64,000 nt of DNA from Roseiarcus sp963779095 (GTDB lineage: Bacteria > Pseudomonadota > Alphaproteobacteria > Rhizobiales > Beijerinckiaceae): NCBI GenBank assembly GCA_963779095.1, contig CAVZWU010000016.1:1-64000 (forward strand), in the 5' to 3' direction. Position numbers and translations under genes: made by a program. This document shows positions 1-9,160 of this stretch, one piece after another; position 1 is the first letter of the stretch, and every line of letters begins with the position of its first letter. The notes beneath the pieces were generated by a model, which searched no databases, had not been told where the DNA came from, and saw only the letters and a list, made by a program, of their open reading frames with translations.

Positions 1-200
1 AGGCCGCGCGCGGGCGCCCAATTGCGTATTCGCGTTGCGGCCGGACAGCGGTCGCAGAGAGGACTTGAAAAAATCAGAAATTGCAGCTATACGTATTGGC
101 ATTATCGGAAATAAATCCGGGGGCCCTGACGGGCCGGGAAATGGGAGAGCTTGCAGGTGTTGGAAAGGTGTTGACCACAACCCGTCGCGCGAGTTGGAAA
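1..200. other. Left edge, no recognisable gene
   Basis: I see no convincing gene here. The right border is the outer end of the ISL3 inverted repeat. Read on the minus strand, this flank does not continue the response-regulator gene lying on the other side of that element, so the two flanks were probably not contiguous before the insertion or have since been rearranged. Confidence 0.5.
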
Positions 201-1995
201 GGGGTCTGATTGACTCTTGGTGCAAGCGACGCCGGGTGCGACGCTCCCGATGATGCTGGCCGGCTGGCGCCTTGCGACGGTATGCGGCAGCAAGGGGCGA
301 TGAAAACATCGATTACATGGTCACCCGGGGCAGGCTTGAACGTCGTAGGCGTCGAACGGCGCGAGCGGGCGTGGACGGTCACGGTGGACAGCCGGCAGCC
401 GACCTTCTGCCCGGGATGCGGCGCACAGTCCAAATCGCGCCACAGCACTTACTGGCGAACGCTCTGGGATCTATCCGCTCAAGGAGCGCCGGTCATTGTT
501 AATGCCCGCCTCGGGCGCTGGAGGTGTCGAAACCAGCTGTGTGATCGGCGCATCTTCACCGAGCGCGTGCCGAGTCTTGCGGCGCCGTTCGCGCGCCGGA
601 CCGCCCGCCTGGCGGGAATCGTCCGGCTGCTTGGCCATAGCGCTGGCGGACGGCCCTCGGAGCGGCTGATGAGACGGCTCGGGATGCCGGTCAGCGACAC
701 GACGATCCTGGCCGGCCTGAGGAAGCACGCCAGGGCTCGGTCCGAAAGCAGCGCCGTGGCCGCCGTCCATGTGGCTGGCGTCGATGACTGGGCGTGGCGG
801 AAGGGCTCCAACTACGGGACGATCATCGTTGACCTGGAGCGTCGTGAGGTGGTGGACGTGCTGGTGGATCGTTCGGCGGCGACCACGGCCAGTTGGTTCA
901 AGGATCACCCGGACGTGGAGGTGGTCAGCCGCGATCGTGCTGGCCTCTATGCGGAGGCCGCGCGTGAGGGCGCGCCGCAGGCGAGGCAGGTCGCTGATCG
1001 TTTTCATCTGCTGCAGAACTTCCGCGAGACCATTGAGCGACAGCTTGGCGGCTATGAGGCGCCGATTCCGGAGTCTCACGTCAATCCTGACGATAGTCAG
1101 GCTACGTTGCCGCTTCTGGCGCAGTCGGATTGTGCCTCTGACGCTGTCACGCAGACGCGCTTGATGCGCCGTGGGCGCCGAGCTGTCCGGCAACAGCTAT
1201 TCGACGAGATCAGGGCTCTTTTTGAAGGGGGCAGTTCCGTCGGGGAGATCGCCCACAAGCTCGGTCTTGGTCGCCGACGGGTCGAAAGGTGGGTCCGTCG
1301 CATCGATTTGCCGGACCGCAACACAATGACGTCAACCCCTTCCACCCCGGCGTATTTCGGCGTTCTGCTGGAACGGCGGTGGGCCGAAGGCATTACCAAA
1401 GTCCGGCACTTGTTCGCCGAGATACGCCATCGCGGCTATACCGGGTCCTTCAGTCATCTGGCGCGTTTCCTTGCACCCTGGCGCAGCGGCGAGCCTTCTC
1501 TCGAGGGTGACGAGCAGGAGGAGCCAGCCCCGGTCCATGTGCGAACGCTGGATCCAATGACCGGTCGGGTGATCTCGCCGCTCACCGCTGCGGCGCTTTG
1601 CGTCAAACCCCGCGGCCAGATGACCGCCCGGCAGGTCGCCAACGTCGATGCGCTGAAAGCGGCGTCCGCCGAGTTCACAGCGATGCGGCGCCTGGCGATG
1701 CGGTTTCGAGGCCTGCTTCGCGGGGGAACGGCGGAGGGGTTGGACGCTTGGCTGATCGATGCGCGCGCGTCTGGGATCTACGCGATGCAGCGTTTTGCGA
1801 AGACGATACGCCAAGACCTGGAGGCGGTGCGGAACGCTATGTCGGAGCCTTGGAGCAACGGGCAGACCGAAGGACAGATCAACAGACTGAAGACCCTCAA
1901 GCGAGCCATGTATGGCCGCGCCGGTGTTGAGTTGCTCCGCGCTCGGATGATGCCGTTGTAAGAAAGCGATTTGCACCAAGAGTCAATCAGACCCC
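201..1995 (+). mobile_element. Complete ISL3-family insertion sequence
   Basis: The element is bounded by perfect terminal inverted repeats of about 25 bp: GGGGTCTGATTGACTCTTGG and following bases at 201-225, and their reverse complement ending at 1995. It encloses one full-length transposase gene. ISL3 elements usually make 8-bp target duplications. The flanks share only GAAA (197-200 and 1996-1999), so I do not see a clean duplication. The right end lies inside a response-regulator gene. Confidence 0.93.
300..1961 (+). CDS. ISL3 family transposase
   Basis: This 553-residue protein catalyses cut-and-paste movement of the surrounding element. The N-terminus carries the ISL3 zinc-binding region (CPGCG near residue 38, then a second Cys cluster in CRNQLC). 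It is followed by a helix-turn-helix region and the DDE catalytic core: VAGVDDWAWRKG, SRDRAGLYAE, and the C-terminal NGQTEGQINRLK with the catalytic Glu. I chose the ATG at 300 because homologous ISL3 proteins begin near this point; an in-frame TTG at 210 lies inside the inverted repeat. No frameshift is visible, so it is probably functional. A truncated relative lies at 30825. Confidence 0.93.
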   Translation: MKTSITWSPGAGLNVVGVERRERAWTVTVDSRQPTFCPGCGAQSKSRHSTYWRTLWDLSAQGAPVIVNARLGRWRCRNQLCDRRIFTERVPSLAAPFARRTARLAGIVRLLGHSAGGRPSERLMRRLGMPVSDTTILAGLRKHARARSESSAVAAVHVAGVDDWAWRKGSNYGTIIVDLERREVVDVLVDRSAATTASWFKDHPDVEVVSRDRAGLYAEAAREGAPQARQVADRFHLLQNFRETIERQLGGYEAPIPESHVNPDDSQATLPLLAQSDCASDAVTQTRLMRRGRRAVRQQLFDEIRALFEGGSSVGEIAHKLGLGRRRVERWVRRIDLPDRNTMTSTPSTPAYFGVLLERRWAEGITKVRHLFAEIRHRGYTGSFSHLARFLAPWRSGEPSLEGDEQEEPAPVHVRTLDPMTGRVISPLTAAALCVKPRGQMTARQVANVDALKAASAEFTAMRRLAMRFRGLLRGGTAEGLDAWLIDARASGIYAMQRFAKTIRQDLEAVRNAMSEPWSNGQTEGQINRLKTLKRAMYGRAGVELLRARMMPL

Positions 1996-2171
1996 GAAAG
2001 GATGAGAATAAGCTTGGCGGCCTCGGCGGCGCGGACGCGCTCCAATGCATCCGCTGCGCTCAGGGCGAATTCCATGACAAAGCGCGAGTCGCGCAACTCC
2101 TTACGGAATTGTTGACGGAACAAATCCGCGACATCGGGCTCGTCGTCGACAACCAGGATAAGCCCGCTCAT
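1996..2171 (-). pseudogene. Response regulator receiver domain, cut by ISL3
   Basis: The fragment begins MSGLILVVDDEPDVADLF, a typical CheY-like start with the acidic Asp pair. It runs about 58 residues to LILILS, where the ISL3 element begins. In intact family members the next residues are the phosphoacceptor Asp and the loop DxxMPGM, so the insertion removes the phosphorylation site and everything after it. It overlaps by 4 bp the end of the upstream kinase gene (2168-2171), a usual sign of a translationally coupled two-component pair. The missing part is not found on the other side of the element. Confidence 0.85.
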
Positions 2172-3733
2172 GCCCCAGTCGCGCCCCGTGGCAACACGAT
2201 CGTGAACTGGGTGAACGCGTCCAGCTCCGTCAAGACCTCGATCGTGCCGCTATGCTGCTTGACCACGATGTCATGGCTCAGCGAAAGGCCGAGGCCGGTC
2301 CCTTCGCCGGCAGGCTTTGTGGTGAAGAACGGATTGAACATTTTCGCCTTCACCTCGTCGGAAATGCCGGCGCCGTTATCGCGGATCGCGATCTCAACCT
2401 TTGGCCCAAGATCGCGCGTCGAGGCGGCGATCGTCGGTTCGTAGGCGCGGTCTCCCGCGCTCTGCTTGCGCTTGCTCGTCGCGTAGAATCCGTTCGAAAT
2501 CAAGTTCAGAAGCACCCGGGTCATCTCTTGGGCGTAGACCTCGGCGGCGCCGGCGTTCGGGTCGAGCGACTTGATGATCGTCACGTTGAAGCCAGGCTTC
2601 TCCGCCCGCGCGCCGTGATAGGCCAGATTGAGCGCCTCCTCGACCATCGCATTGACGTTGGTCGCCGATCGCTCGCCTGAGCCCTCGCGCGAATGCAGCA
2701 GCATGTTCTTGACGATCGAATCGGCGCGCCTGCCGTGTTGTACAATCTTGTCGAGGTTGCCGCCGATGGCGCCGATCAATTCGTCCACCTCGCCGTGGGC
2801 GGCCTCGTCGCCCACGGCGCCCTTAATCGCCTCGGCGAGCTCGTCGACCAGCTCGCGCGACAGCGCCGAGTAATTGTTGATGAAATTGAGCGGGTTCTTG
2901 ATCTCGTGCGCGATGCCCGCCGTGAGCTGTCCGAGGGAGGCAAGCTTCTCCGACTGGATGAGGCGGTCCTGCGCCTTGCGCAGATCGTCGAGCGACGTGG
3001 CGAGCTCTCGCGTTCGCGCCTGCACCTCGTCGAACAGGCGCGCGTTCTCGATTGCGATCACAGCTTGGTCGGCGAAAGCGCGCACCATTTCGATCTGGCG
3101 CTCCGTGAACGGGACCGGGTCGGGCCGGGCCAACGCGAAGACGCCCTCGACCCGCCCTTCGCGCAGCAGCGGCGCAGCCAGCAAGGCGCGGTAGTTGCCG
3201 ATCCGCGGCCCCTCGCCGAAATCGTATTCGGAATCGGCGAGCACATCTGGAAGATGCACGGCCTCGCCGCTCAACATGACTCGCCCAGTGAAGGTCTCGC
3301 GTCCGGCCCGGATCGGGTGCGCGCCCATGAATTGAACGATCTCCGGGGTGCAGCCCGATTCCGCCATGAGACGCATCGCGTCGCCCTCGCGCAGGGACAA
3401 CGTCACAAAGGACGCGCCGCACAGGTCTCGCGCCGACTCCGCAAGCGTTGTTAGCACCGCCTGCAGATCGAAGGCTGAACGGCTAATGACCTTGAGCACG
3501 TTGGCGGTGGCGGTCTGCTGCTGCAGCGCCTCGGTGAGGTCGCGCGTGCGCGCCTCCACCTCGTCGGACAGGCGCACGTTCTCGATCGCGATCGCCGCCT
3601 GGTCGGCGAAGGTCTGGACCAGTTCGATCTCTCGGTCGCTGTACAGACCGGGCCGCGGACGCCCCAGCGCGAGCGCGCCGACAACCTCGTGATCGCGCAA
3701 CAAAGGCACGCCAACGGCGGCGCACACGCCCAT
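2168..3733 (-). pseudogene. GAF-domain sensor histidine kinase, C-terminal part
   Basis: The 521 residues hold the end of one GAF domain, a linker with the repeated motif VLKVISRSAFDLQ, a second complete GAF domain, a coiled-coil linker, then the kinase core. The H-box is GIAHEIKNPLNF, the N-box LLNLISNGF, and the G-boxes DNGAGIS and GTGLGLSLSHDI, all intact. The protein is soluble with no membrane segment. The first ATG is internal to a GAF domain; the same frame remains open upstream to about 3885, and the rest of the gene continues in another frame from about 3900 to 4838. It is therefore the 3' part of a larger multi-GAF kinase whose cognate regulator is also destroyed. Confidence 0.85.
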
Positions 3734-3866
3734 CCGCGATGCTATGGACGGATCGTATTCCGCGTCCGCCTGGACATCGGCTATATTTTGAACTGTCCCA
3801 AAGAGAAAAACCCGCGCGCCAACCGAGCTATGCCCGGGTCGTTGCGGATTGCGAGTCGTATGTCGA

Positions 3867-4838
3867 TCAGGAGTAATGCGTAACTGGCTCCGAGAAGGCC
3901 GACAATTTAAATCGAGCGGATACTGCGAAGGAAGTGCGGAGCACTGTTTGCAGATCGAACGCCGAGCGGCTGATTACCTTCAGCACATCCGCGGTCGCGG
4001 TCTGCTGCGCGAGCGATTCCTCGAGGTCGCGCGTCTTCGCTTGTACCTCGTCGAACAGGCGCGAATTCTCGATCGCGATCATCGCCTGGTCGGCAAATGT
4101 CTGGACGAGCTCGATCTGGCGCTGCGAGAAGTCGCCAGGGACCTTGCGGAAGATGACGAAAACCCCCTCAACCTCGGCGTGGCGCAACAGGGGAGCGGCG
4201 AGCACCGACCGGACGCCCATCATGGCGTTGGCTGGCAGCGTGTACTCGAGGTCTTCGCGCACATCCGGGATCGAAGCGACCTGTTTGGTCATGGCGACCC
4301 GCCCGACCGAAGAGGATCGTCCCGCTCGCAAAGGGTGGTCGTCGACCCACGCCACATAATCCGGCGAATGACCATGATAGGCGCGAAACCGGAACAGGTC
4401 GCCATCCCGCATCCAGAGAGACCCCTGATCCGCGCCAATCAGCGCGATCGCGGAGGAAATGAGCGTGTCGAACACCGCCTGCAGGTCGAACGCCGAGCGG
4501 GAAATGACCTTGAGCACATCCGCCGTCGCCGTCTGCTGCTCCAGAGACTCCTGCAGATCGCGCGTCTTCGCCTGCACCTCGTCGAACAGCCGTGTGTTCT
4601 CGATTGCGATCACCGCCTGGTCAGCGAAGGTTCGCACCAGTTCGATCTGGCGCGGCGTGAACGCGCCTGGCTCGGGGCGCAACAGCGTGAAGACGCCGTC
4701 CACTATGCCGTTGCGAATTAAGGGGGTGCCGAAGGTCGCGCGATAGCTACCGACCTGAGGCCCGATGCCGTATTCGTAGTCGGGGTCTGCGAGCACATCG
4801 GGGATGTGTGCCGCCTCGCCAGTTATCAACACGCGCCC
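3867..4838 (-). pseudogene. GAF-domain sensor histidine kinase, N-terminal part
   Basis: This is the upstream part of the same multi-GAF kinase. It contains the end of one GAF domain, a coiled coil with QTATADVLKVISRSAFDLQ, a complete GAF domain, and a second copy of the same linker. The frame is lost near 3900, so it no longer joins the kinase core. The 5' end is also missing: at about 4838-4845 the sequence switches to an oppositely oriented sugar permease gene. GAF modules of this group often bind small ligands or mediate redox or light sensing; nothing here shows which. Confidence 0.8.
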
Positions 4839-4844
4839 GGACGC

Positions 4845-5113
4845 TGAGCTTTCAGAACGGCAACATCACGCTCGGCGCCCAATACGTCTTCACCGGTATC
4901 GCCGCCGCAGTGATCGGCGGCGTCCTCCTGACTGGAGGTTACGGTTCGCCGGTCGGCACCATGTTCGGCGCCGTGACCTATGGCATCGTGTCGCTCGGCG
5001 TCTTCTATCTCGGCTGGAACTCCGAACTGGCGAACTTCTTCATCGGGCTTCTGCTCCTTCTCGCGGTGCTGGCGAACCATCGCCTGCGCGAGCTCGCGAT
5101 GGGAAGAGGCTGA
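4845..5113 (+). pseudogene. Sugar ABC transporter permease, C-terminal fragment
   Basis: About 90 residues of the C-terminus of an RbsC/FrcC-type inner-membrane permease remain, including GGVLLTGGYGSPVGTMFGA (the conserved glycine-rich segment before the last helices) and two hydrophobic stretches ending in LLAVLANHRLREL. The N-terminal two-thirds are missing; the sequence joins directly to the truncated GAF kinase at about 4840. The fragment's stop lies just upstream of the ATPase start, as in an intact permease-ATPase operon, so the right half of an operon has been preserved. Confidence 0.8.
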
Positions 5114-5114
5114 A

Positions 5115-5906
5115 ATGGCCGCGCCGATCGTCGAGCTTCGCGATATCTCCAAGCAATATGTCGGCGTGACCGCGGTCGCGGGGCTCTCGCTTCGGCTTCA
5201 TGCGGGCGAAGTCCTCTGCCTGCTCGGCGAGAATGGCGCGGGCAAATCGACCGTCATCAAGATCCTGACCGGCGTCGAGACGCCCACCGCGGGCGAAGTG
5301 CTGGTCGATGGCGAACCGGTCCACTTCTCCAGCCCGCGTGACGCGCGCGAAAAAGGCATCGCGACCGTCTATCAGGAAGTCGGCACGCTCCCCATGATGA
5401 GCGTCGCGCGCAATTTCGTGCTCGCCGCCGAACCGCGAAAGGGGCGCGGGCTCTTCGCCAGGCTGGATCTCGAAGAAGCGTCGCGCACTGCCCTACAAAG
5501 CCTGCGCGATCTTGGCATTGATCGCGTCTCCGATGGGAATCAGCTTGTTGGCACATTATCAGGAGGCGAAAGGCAGGCGCTCGCGATTGGGCGGGCCATC
5601 TATTTTGGAGCTCGCGTCCTCGTGCTTGACGAGCCGACGGCCGCACTCGGCGTTCGAGAATTTGCGACGGTCTTGAAGCTGATCGACAAGGTGCGTGCGC
5701 GCGGCGTCGCCGTCCTCTTCATCACCCACAACGCCTATCACGCCTATGCGGCCGGAGATCGTTTCATGATTTTGCGCCGCGGCGAGGCGCTTGCAGAGTT
5801 CAACAGGGATGAGCGAACAATTGGCGAGGTAATCGAACTGATGGCCGGCGGCGCGGAGCTGAAGTCTCTGCTGAGCGCCGCCGAACGAGACGCGGCGAAC
5901 CGATAG
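5115..5906 (+). CDS. Sugar ABC transporter ATP-binding protein (FrcA-like)
   Basis: This is a single-domain ATPase of 263 residues in the carbohydrate uptake 2 family, which powers import of monosaccharides through an RbsC/FrcC-type permease. Walker A is GENGAGKST, the signature is LSGGERQALAI, Walker B is VLVLDEPTAAL, and the H-loop is FITHN. Its length matches FrcA-type proteins rather than the double-domain RbsA. The ATG at 5115 follows a purine-rich stretch (GGAAGAGG) and lies one base past the permease stop. Its own permease is truncated, so it is an orphan here. It could in principle serve the ABC operon at 14.3-19 kb, whose ATPase is frameshifted. Confidence 0.85.
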   Translation: MAAPIVELRDISKQYVGVTAVAGLSLRLHAGEVLCLLGENGAGKSTVIKILTGVETPTAGEVLVDGEPVHFSSPRDAREKGIATVYQEVGTLPMMSVARNFVLAAEPRKGRGLFARLDLEEASRTALQSLRDLGIDRVSDGNQLVGTLSGGERQALAIGRAIYFGARVLVLDEPTAALGVREFATVLKLIDKVRARGVAVLFITHNAYHAYAAGDRFMILRRGEALAEFNRDERTIGEVIELMAGGAELKSLLSAAERDAANR

Positions 5907-5994
5907 GCCGCTTGGTTCACAGGCCTGTCGCCGGCGATCGACCTGCGCCAGAGCTGCCGAGGCGCCGACGTTGTGACCACATTGGAAGAGACCG

Positions 5995-6324
5995 TTAAAT
6001 TAGCCGGGGTGTCATGCGGTCTTGAGCAGCGGCGGGGTCGGTTCGAACATCCACGCGATCCTCGATCGATGGGTTCGGCGGCTTGTACGCGAGGCGCTCC
6101 CGAAGATCGCCGTTGAAAACGGCGGCCCGAACCTGAACCAGAAGAGGCGCGCCTCGTTTTGACCATTGCATCTGCTGCTTTTTGACCATCCGCCGTGCGA
6201 CCAGCGAATTCACGGCGGACTCAGCCAGCGCGGTCGCGATGCGCCGGCCTGATCGATAGCGGGCGCCGTAGTTGATAATCGCGCTCTTGTTTGAACGGAC
6301 ATAGGTTAGCAACGGGTGTGCCAA
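5995..6324 (-). pseudogene. ISKra4-family transposase, C-terminal remnant
   Basis: The peptide contains LTYVRSNKSAIINYGARYRSGRRIATALAESAVNSLV (shown here only to locate it; key blocks are INYGARYRSG, ALAESAVNSLV and VKKQQMQWSKRG), the conserved C-terminal end of ISKra4 transposases. The catalytic N-terminal and central parts are missing; the fragment stops where the neighbouring IS3 element begins (about 6366). It is a dead remnant that predates the IS3 insertion. Confidence 0.7.
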
Positions 6325-6398
6325 TTGTCCGTCGTCAGATGATTTGAGACATTTTGTTGGCTTCCGGGAGGGAGGCTCTGGATCATCTGTGATTGAGA

Positions 6399-7379
6399 TT
6401 ATGCGGCATGCAGTTGATGCTGCAAGCGACGGTTTGCGATTGTCTGGCGCTTGATCCTTTCGCGTTCGAGGAGGACGGCCTCAGCGCGTCCGAAGTAGAC
6501 GTCAGCCGGAGTGAGATTGTCGAGGCTCTCGTGATAGCGGTCATGGTTGTAGTGCCCGACGAAGGCGGCGACCTGGCGTTCGAGGTCGCCGGGCAGGTAG
6601 TAGTGCTCAAGCAGGATGCGATTCTTGAGCGTCTGATGCCAGCGCTCGATCTTGCCCTGGGTCTGTGGGTGATAAGGGGCGCTGCGGACGTGCTCCATTT
6701 TCTGCTGATCCAGCCATTGCGCGAGATCCTCCGCGACGTATGACGCTCCGTTATCCGACAGCAGGCGCGGTCGGTGAACAACGGTCATTTGATCGAGACC
6801 GGAGGTCGCCAACGCCAGATCGGGCGTGGCGGTGACGTCCTTCGCCTTCATGGTCGCACAGAGCTTCCAGGCGACAATGAAGCGCGAGAAGTCGTCCAGC
6901 ACGGTGGAGAGATAGTACCAGCCCCAGCCCGTGATCTTGAGATAGGTGAAGTCGGTTTGCCAGAACTGGTTGGGCGCCGTGGTCTTGTCCTTGAATTCCT
7001 CGGCCGCTTTGATGACGATGTAGGCCGGGCTGGTGATAAGATCGTGCGCTTTCAGCAGCCGATAGACCGACGCCTCTGAGACAAAATATTCTGCCTCGTC
7101 CGTGAAGCGCACCGCCAGTTCCCGCGGGCTGAGCTCGGGTTGATCCAGCGCCAGGTCGACAATCTGGCTGCGGATAGCCTCTGGGATGCGGTTCCAGACC
7201 CGATCCGGCCGTGAGGGGCGATCCGCGAGGGCCTCCGGTCCGCCGCGCTGATGGCGATCATACCAGCGGTAGAAAGACGATCTGGGAATGCCGAGCTTTT
7301 CCAATGTCCGCCGAGCCGGCAAGTGCGATTGCTCGACCAGCCGGATGATCTCGATCTTGTCGGATGCGGAATATCTCAT
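6399..7379 (-). CDS. IS3 family transposase OrfB
   Basis: The 326-residue protein starts MRYSASDKIEIIRLVEQS and has an N-terminal helix-turn-helix, an HTH_21-like region, and an rve integrase core. The DDE residues lie in WQTDFTYLKI, LLSDNGASYVAEDL and QTQGKIERWHQTLKNR. The ATG at 7379 overlaps the orfA stop as ATGA, the normal arrangement for -1 frameshift production of an OrfAB fusion in this family. The gene is intact, but orfA is split, so the element cannot now make OrfAB. Confidence 0.88.
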   Translation of the reverse strand: MRYSASDKIEIIRLVEQSHLPARRTLEKLGIPRSSFYRWYDRHQRGGPEALADRPSRPDRVWNRIPEAIRSQIVDLALDQPELSPRELAVRFTDEAEYFVSEASVYRLLKAHDLITSPAYIVIKAAEEFKDKTTAPNQFWQTDFTYLKITGWGWYYLSTVLDDFSRFIVAWKLCATMKAKDVTATPDLALATSGLDQMTVVHRPRLLSDNGASYVAEDLAQWLDQQKMEHVRSAPYHPQTQGKIERWHQTLKNRILLEHYYLPGDLERQVAAFVGHYNHDRYHESLDNLTPADVYFGRAEAVLLERERIKRQTIANRRLQHQLHAA

Positions 7380-7405
7380 GCCTCGTCTCCCCCATCCCCG
7401 ATCAT

Positions 7406-8770
7406 GCTTTATGGAATGGCCCGCCCCTCCTTCCGGCGATGTACGCTCGCCGGCATTTTCAGGAGGAGGAATGGGAATGGGAATGAGAATCTCTGTCCTT
7501 GGCGTCGATCTTGGCAAGAATGTTTGCAGCCTCGTCGGTTTCGATGCGTCAGGCGCGGTCGTTTTGCGCCGGCGCGCGAAGCGCGAGACGGTGATCGCGC
7601 TGGCGGCGAAGCTTCCGCCTTGCGTGGTGGCGATGGAGGCCTGCTGCGGCGCCCATCATCTCGGCCGCGTGTTCGCCGCTCACGGTCACGACGTGCGGTT
7701 GATGTCGCCCGAGTATGTCCGGCCATACGTCAAGGCGCAGAAGAACGACGATCGTGACGCCGAAGGGATCGCCGAAGCGGCGACGCGTCCGACGATGCGG
7801 TTTGTCGAGCTGAAGAGCCAGGAGCAGCTCGACATGCAGACGCTCCACAGATCAAGAGACCGATTGGTCGGTGAACGGACCGCTCTGATCAACCAGTTGC
7901 GCGCCATTCTCCTGGAGCGCGGAATCGTCGCCCCTCAGGGCAAGCGGAAGCTGGAGCAATTCCTTGTCGATCTGATGGACGAGCAAGGCGGAGTGGGATT
8001 GAGCCCACGGATGATCATGTTGGTCACCGACGCGCGCATCCAATGGTCCGAGCTCGATCGAAGGATCGCCGCCTTTGATGCGGAGTTCGTTCGCTGGACG
8101 AAAGAGAATGAGGACGCCCGTCGCCTGGCGACGATCCCAGGGGTCGGCGCGACAATCGCCTCAGCTTTGATCGCGGCGGTGGGAAAGGCCGAGACCTTCG
8201 AGCGCGGCCGCGATCTGGCGGCGTGGCTTGGGCTGGTTCCACGCCAGTTCACGACCGGAGGAAAGACGAAGCTGCTGGGCATCAGCAAGCGCGGCAACAA
8301 GTTATCTTCGCAAGTTGCTGATCCACGGCGCGCGAGCGGCGTTGCCCTATGTCGCCGAGCGAGACGTGCCGCTCGGCCGGTGGGCCAAATCACTGCTGAG
8401 CCGCGCCCACCCCAATGTCGTCGTCGTGGCGTTCGCCAACAAGCTGGCGAGGATCGCCTGGGCGGTGCTGCGGCGCGGGGAAAGCTACGCCGCCAAGGGC
8501 ACGCCGTTGGCGGCGTAGCGGTTGGTCGATCAGAGCCTGAAGGCGCTGTTCGATCGATGATGTTTGCGAGTGGCGATATCGAGATGGCCTAACAGTCGAA
8601 CGACGTTTCGGAAGCCTGGTCAAAAAAGCGGCGCTAGACGCCGAATGCTTTATGAGGACCGGAGCGAGCGTATCTCCATCTTGGCCGGGAGGGAACCTTC
8701 GAGGCCGGATACGTTGAAGCAGACTGATCATTCGGCGCTCTCGATCAAACCCCTTGCAAACGGGGCGGGC
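7406..8770 (+). mobile_element. IS110-family element of the IS1111 type, inserted in IS3 orfA
   Basis: Removing about 1,368 bp (one CAT triplet plus the insert) rejoins the IS3 orfA reading frame: ...LLKKRM at 8771-8773 continues as IGDGGDEA-stop at 7402-7376. A 12-bp inverted repeat, ATGGCCCGCCCC at 7416-7427 and GGGGCGGGCCAT at 8762-8773, sits slightly inside the left end and at the right end. That subterminal arrangement is typical of the IS1111 group. The right end has about 250 bp of non-coding DNA (8519-8770), where IS1111-type bridge RNAs are expected. Confidence 0.8.
7471..8518 (+). pseudogene. IS110-family transposase with one frameshift
   Basis: This RuvC-like DEDD transposase begins MGMGMRISVLGVDLGKNV. 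It has the catalytic Asp in GVDLGKN, the AMEACCGAHHLGR block, QKNDDRDAEGIAEA, and the C-terminal Transposase_20 region (IPGVGATIASALIAA). A strong ribosome site AGGAGGAGG precedes the ATG at 7471. Near 8301 one extra T (AAG TTA TCT instead of AAG TAT CTT) shifts the frame; the remaining 70 residues continue in the next frame to a stop at 8518, including the conserved Ser region. The total length is normal. A homopolymer sequencing error would give the same picture. Confidence 0.85.
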
Positions 8771-9118
8771 CATACGTTTTTTGAGCAGTCGGTTTTCGAG
8801 GGTGAGATCGGCGACGACCTCCTTCAACGCTTGCGCCTCGCGGCGGAGATCGTTCACCTCGTCGGAGGTCGCGGCGCGCGCCGTGTCGCCGGCAAGCCGC
8901 CTTTTACCGGCCTCCAGGAACTCCTTCGACCACCCATAGTACATCGACGAGGCGATGCCCTCGCGGCGGCAGAGCTCGGCTATGCTCTCCTCCCCGCGCA
9001 GCCCTTCCAGTACGATGCGGATCTTCTCTTCAGCTGAAAAGTGTCGACGCGTCGCGCGCCGAATGTCCCTGATCGCGTCTTCCGCCGGCTGCCTTTCCGG
9101 CCCGGATTTCTGTCGCAT
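8771..9118 (-). pseudogene. IS3 family OrfA, split by IS110-type insertion
   Basis: The first 116 residues of OrfA are present: an HTH_8/Tnp_1 domain (FSAEEKIRIVLEGLRGEESI and RREGIASSMYYGWSKEFLEAG) followed by a leucine-zipper coiled coil ending LENRLLKKRM. The last eight codons and the stop are on the far side of the inserted element at 7402-7376. Reading through the insert gives an unrelated tail. Restoring the join yields a protein of about 124 residues whose stop overlaps the orfB start. Confidence 0.82.
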
Positions 9119-9160
9119 CTTCGCTCCTTGCGGCTAAGATGATCCAGAAATCCTCCCTAG

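Larger units (their letters stand above)
6366..9158 (-). mobile_element. IS3-family element, interrupted by an IS110-type element
   Basis: The terminal inverted repeats share AGATGATCCAGA and CCTCCCT (9137-9157 on the right; reverse complement at about 6369-6389 on the left). The element carries orfA (9118 to 8771, completed at 7402-7376) and orfB (7379-6399) on the minus strand. Its right end abuts a decayed IS21 istA gene, and its left end abuts an ISKra4 remnant. A 1.37-kb element is inserted within the last codons of orfA. Confidence 0.8.

Noticed and set aside
1..200. Possible remainder of the ISL3-cut response regulator
   Set aside because: The minus-strand translation shows no DxxMPG loop or other receiver motif, so it is not the missing half.
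197..1999. GAAA on both sides of the ISL3 as a target duplication
   Set aside because: ISL3 elements normally duplicate 8 bp; four matching bases in a purine-rich context are likely chance.
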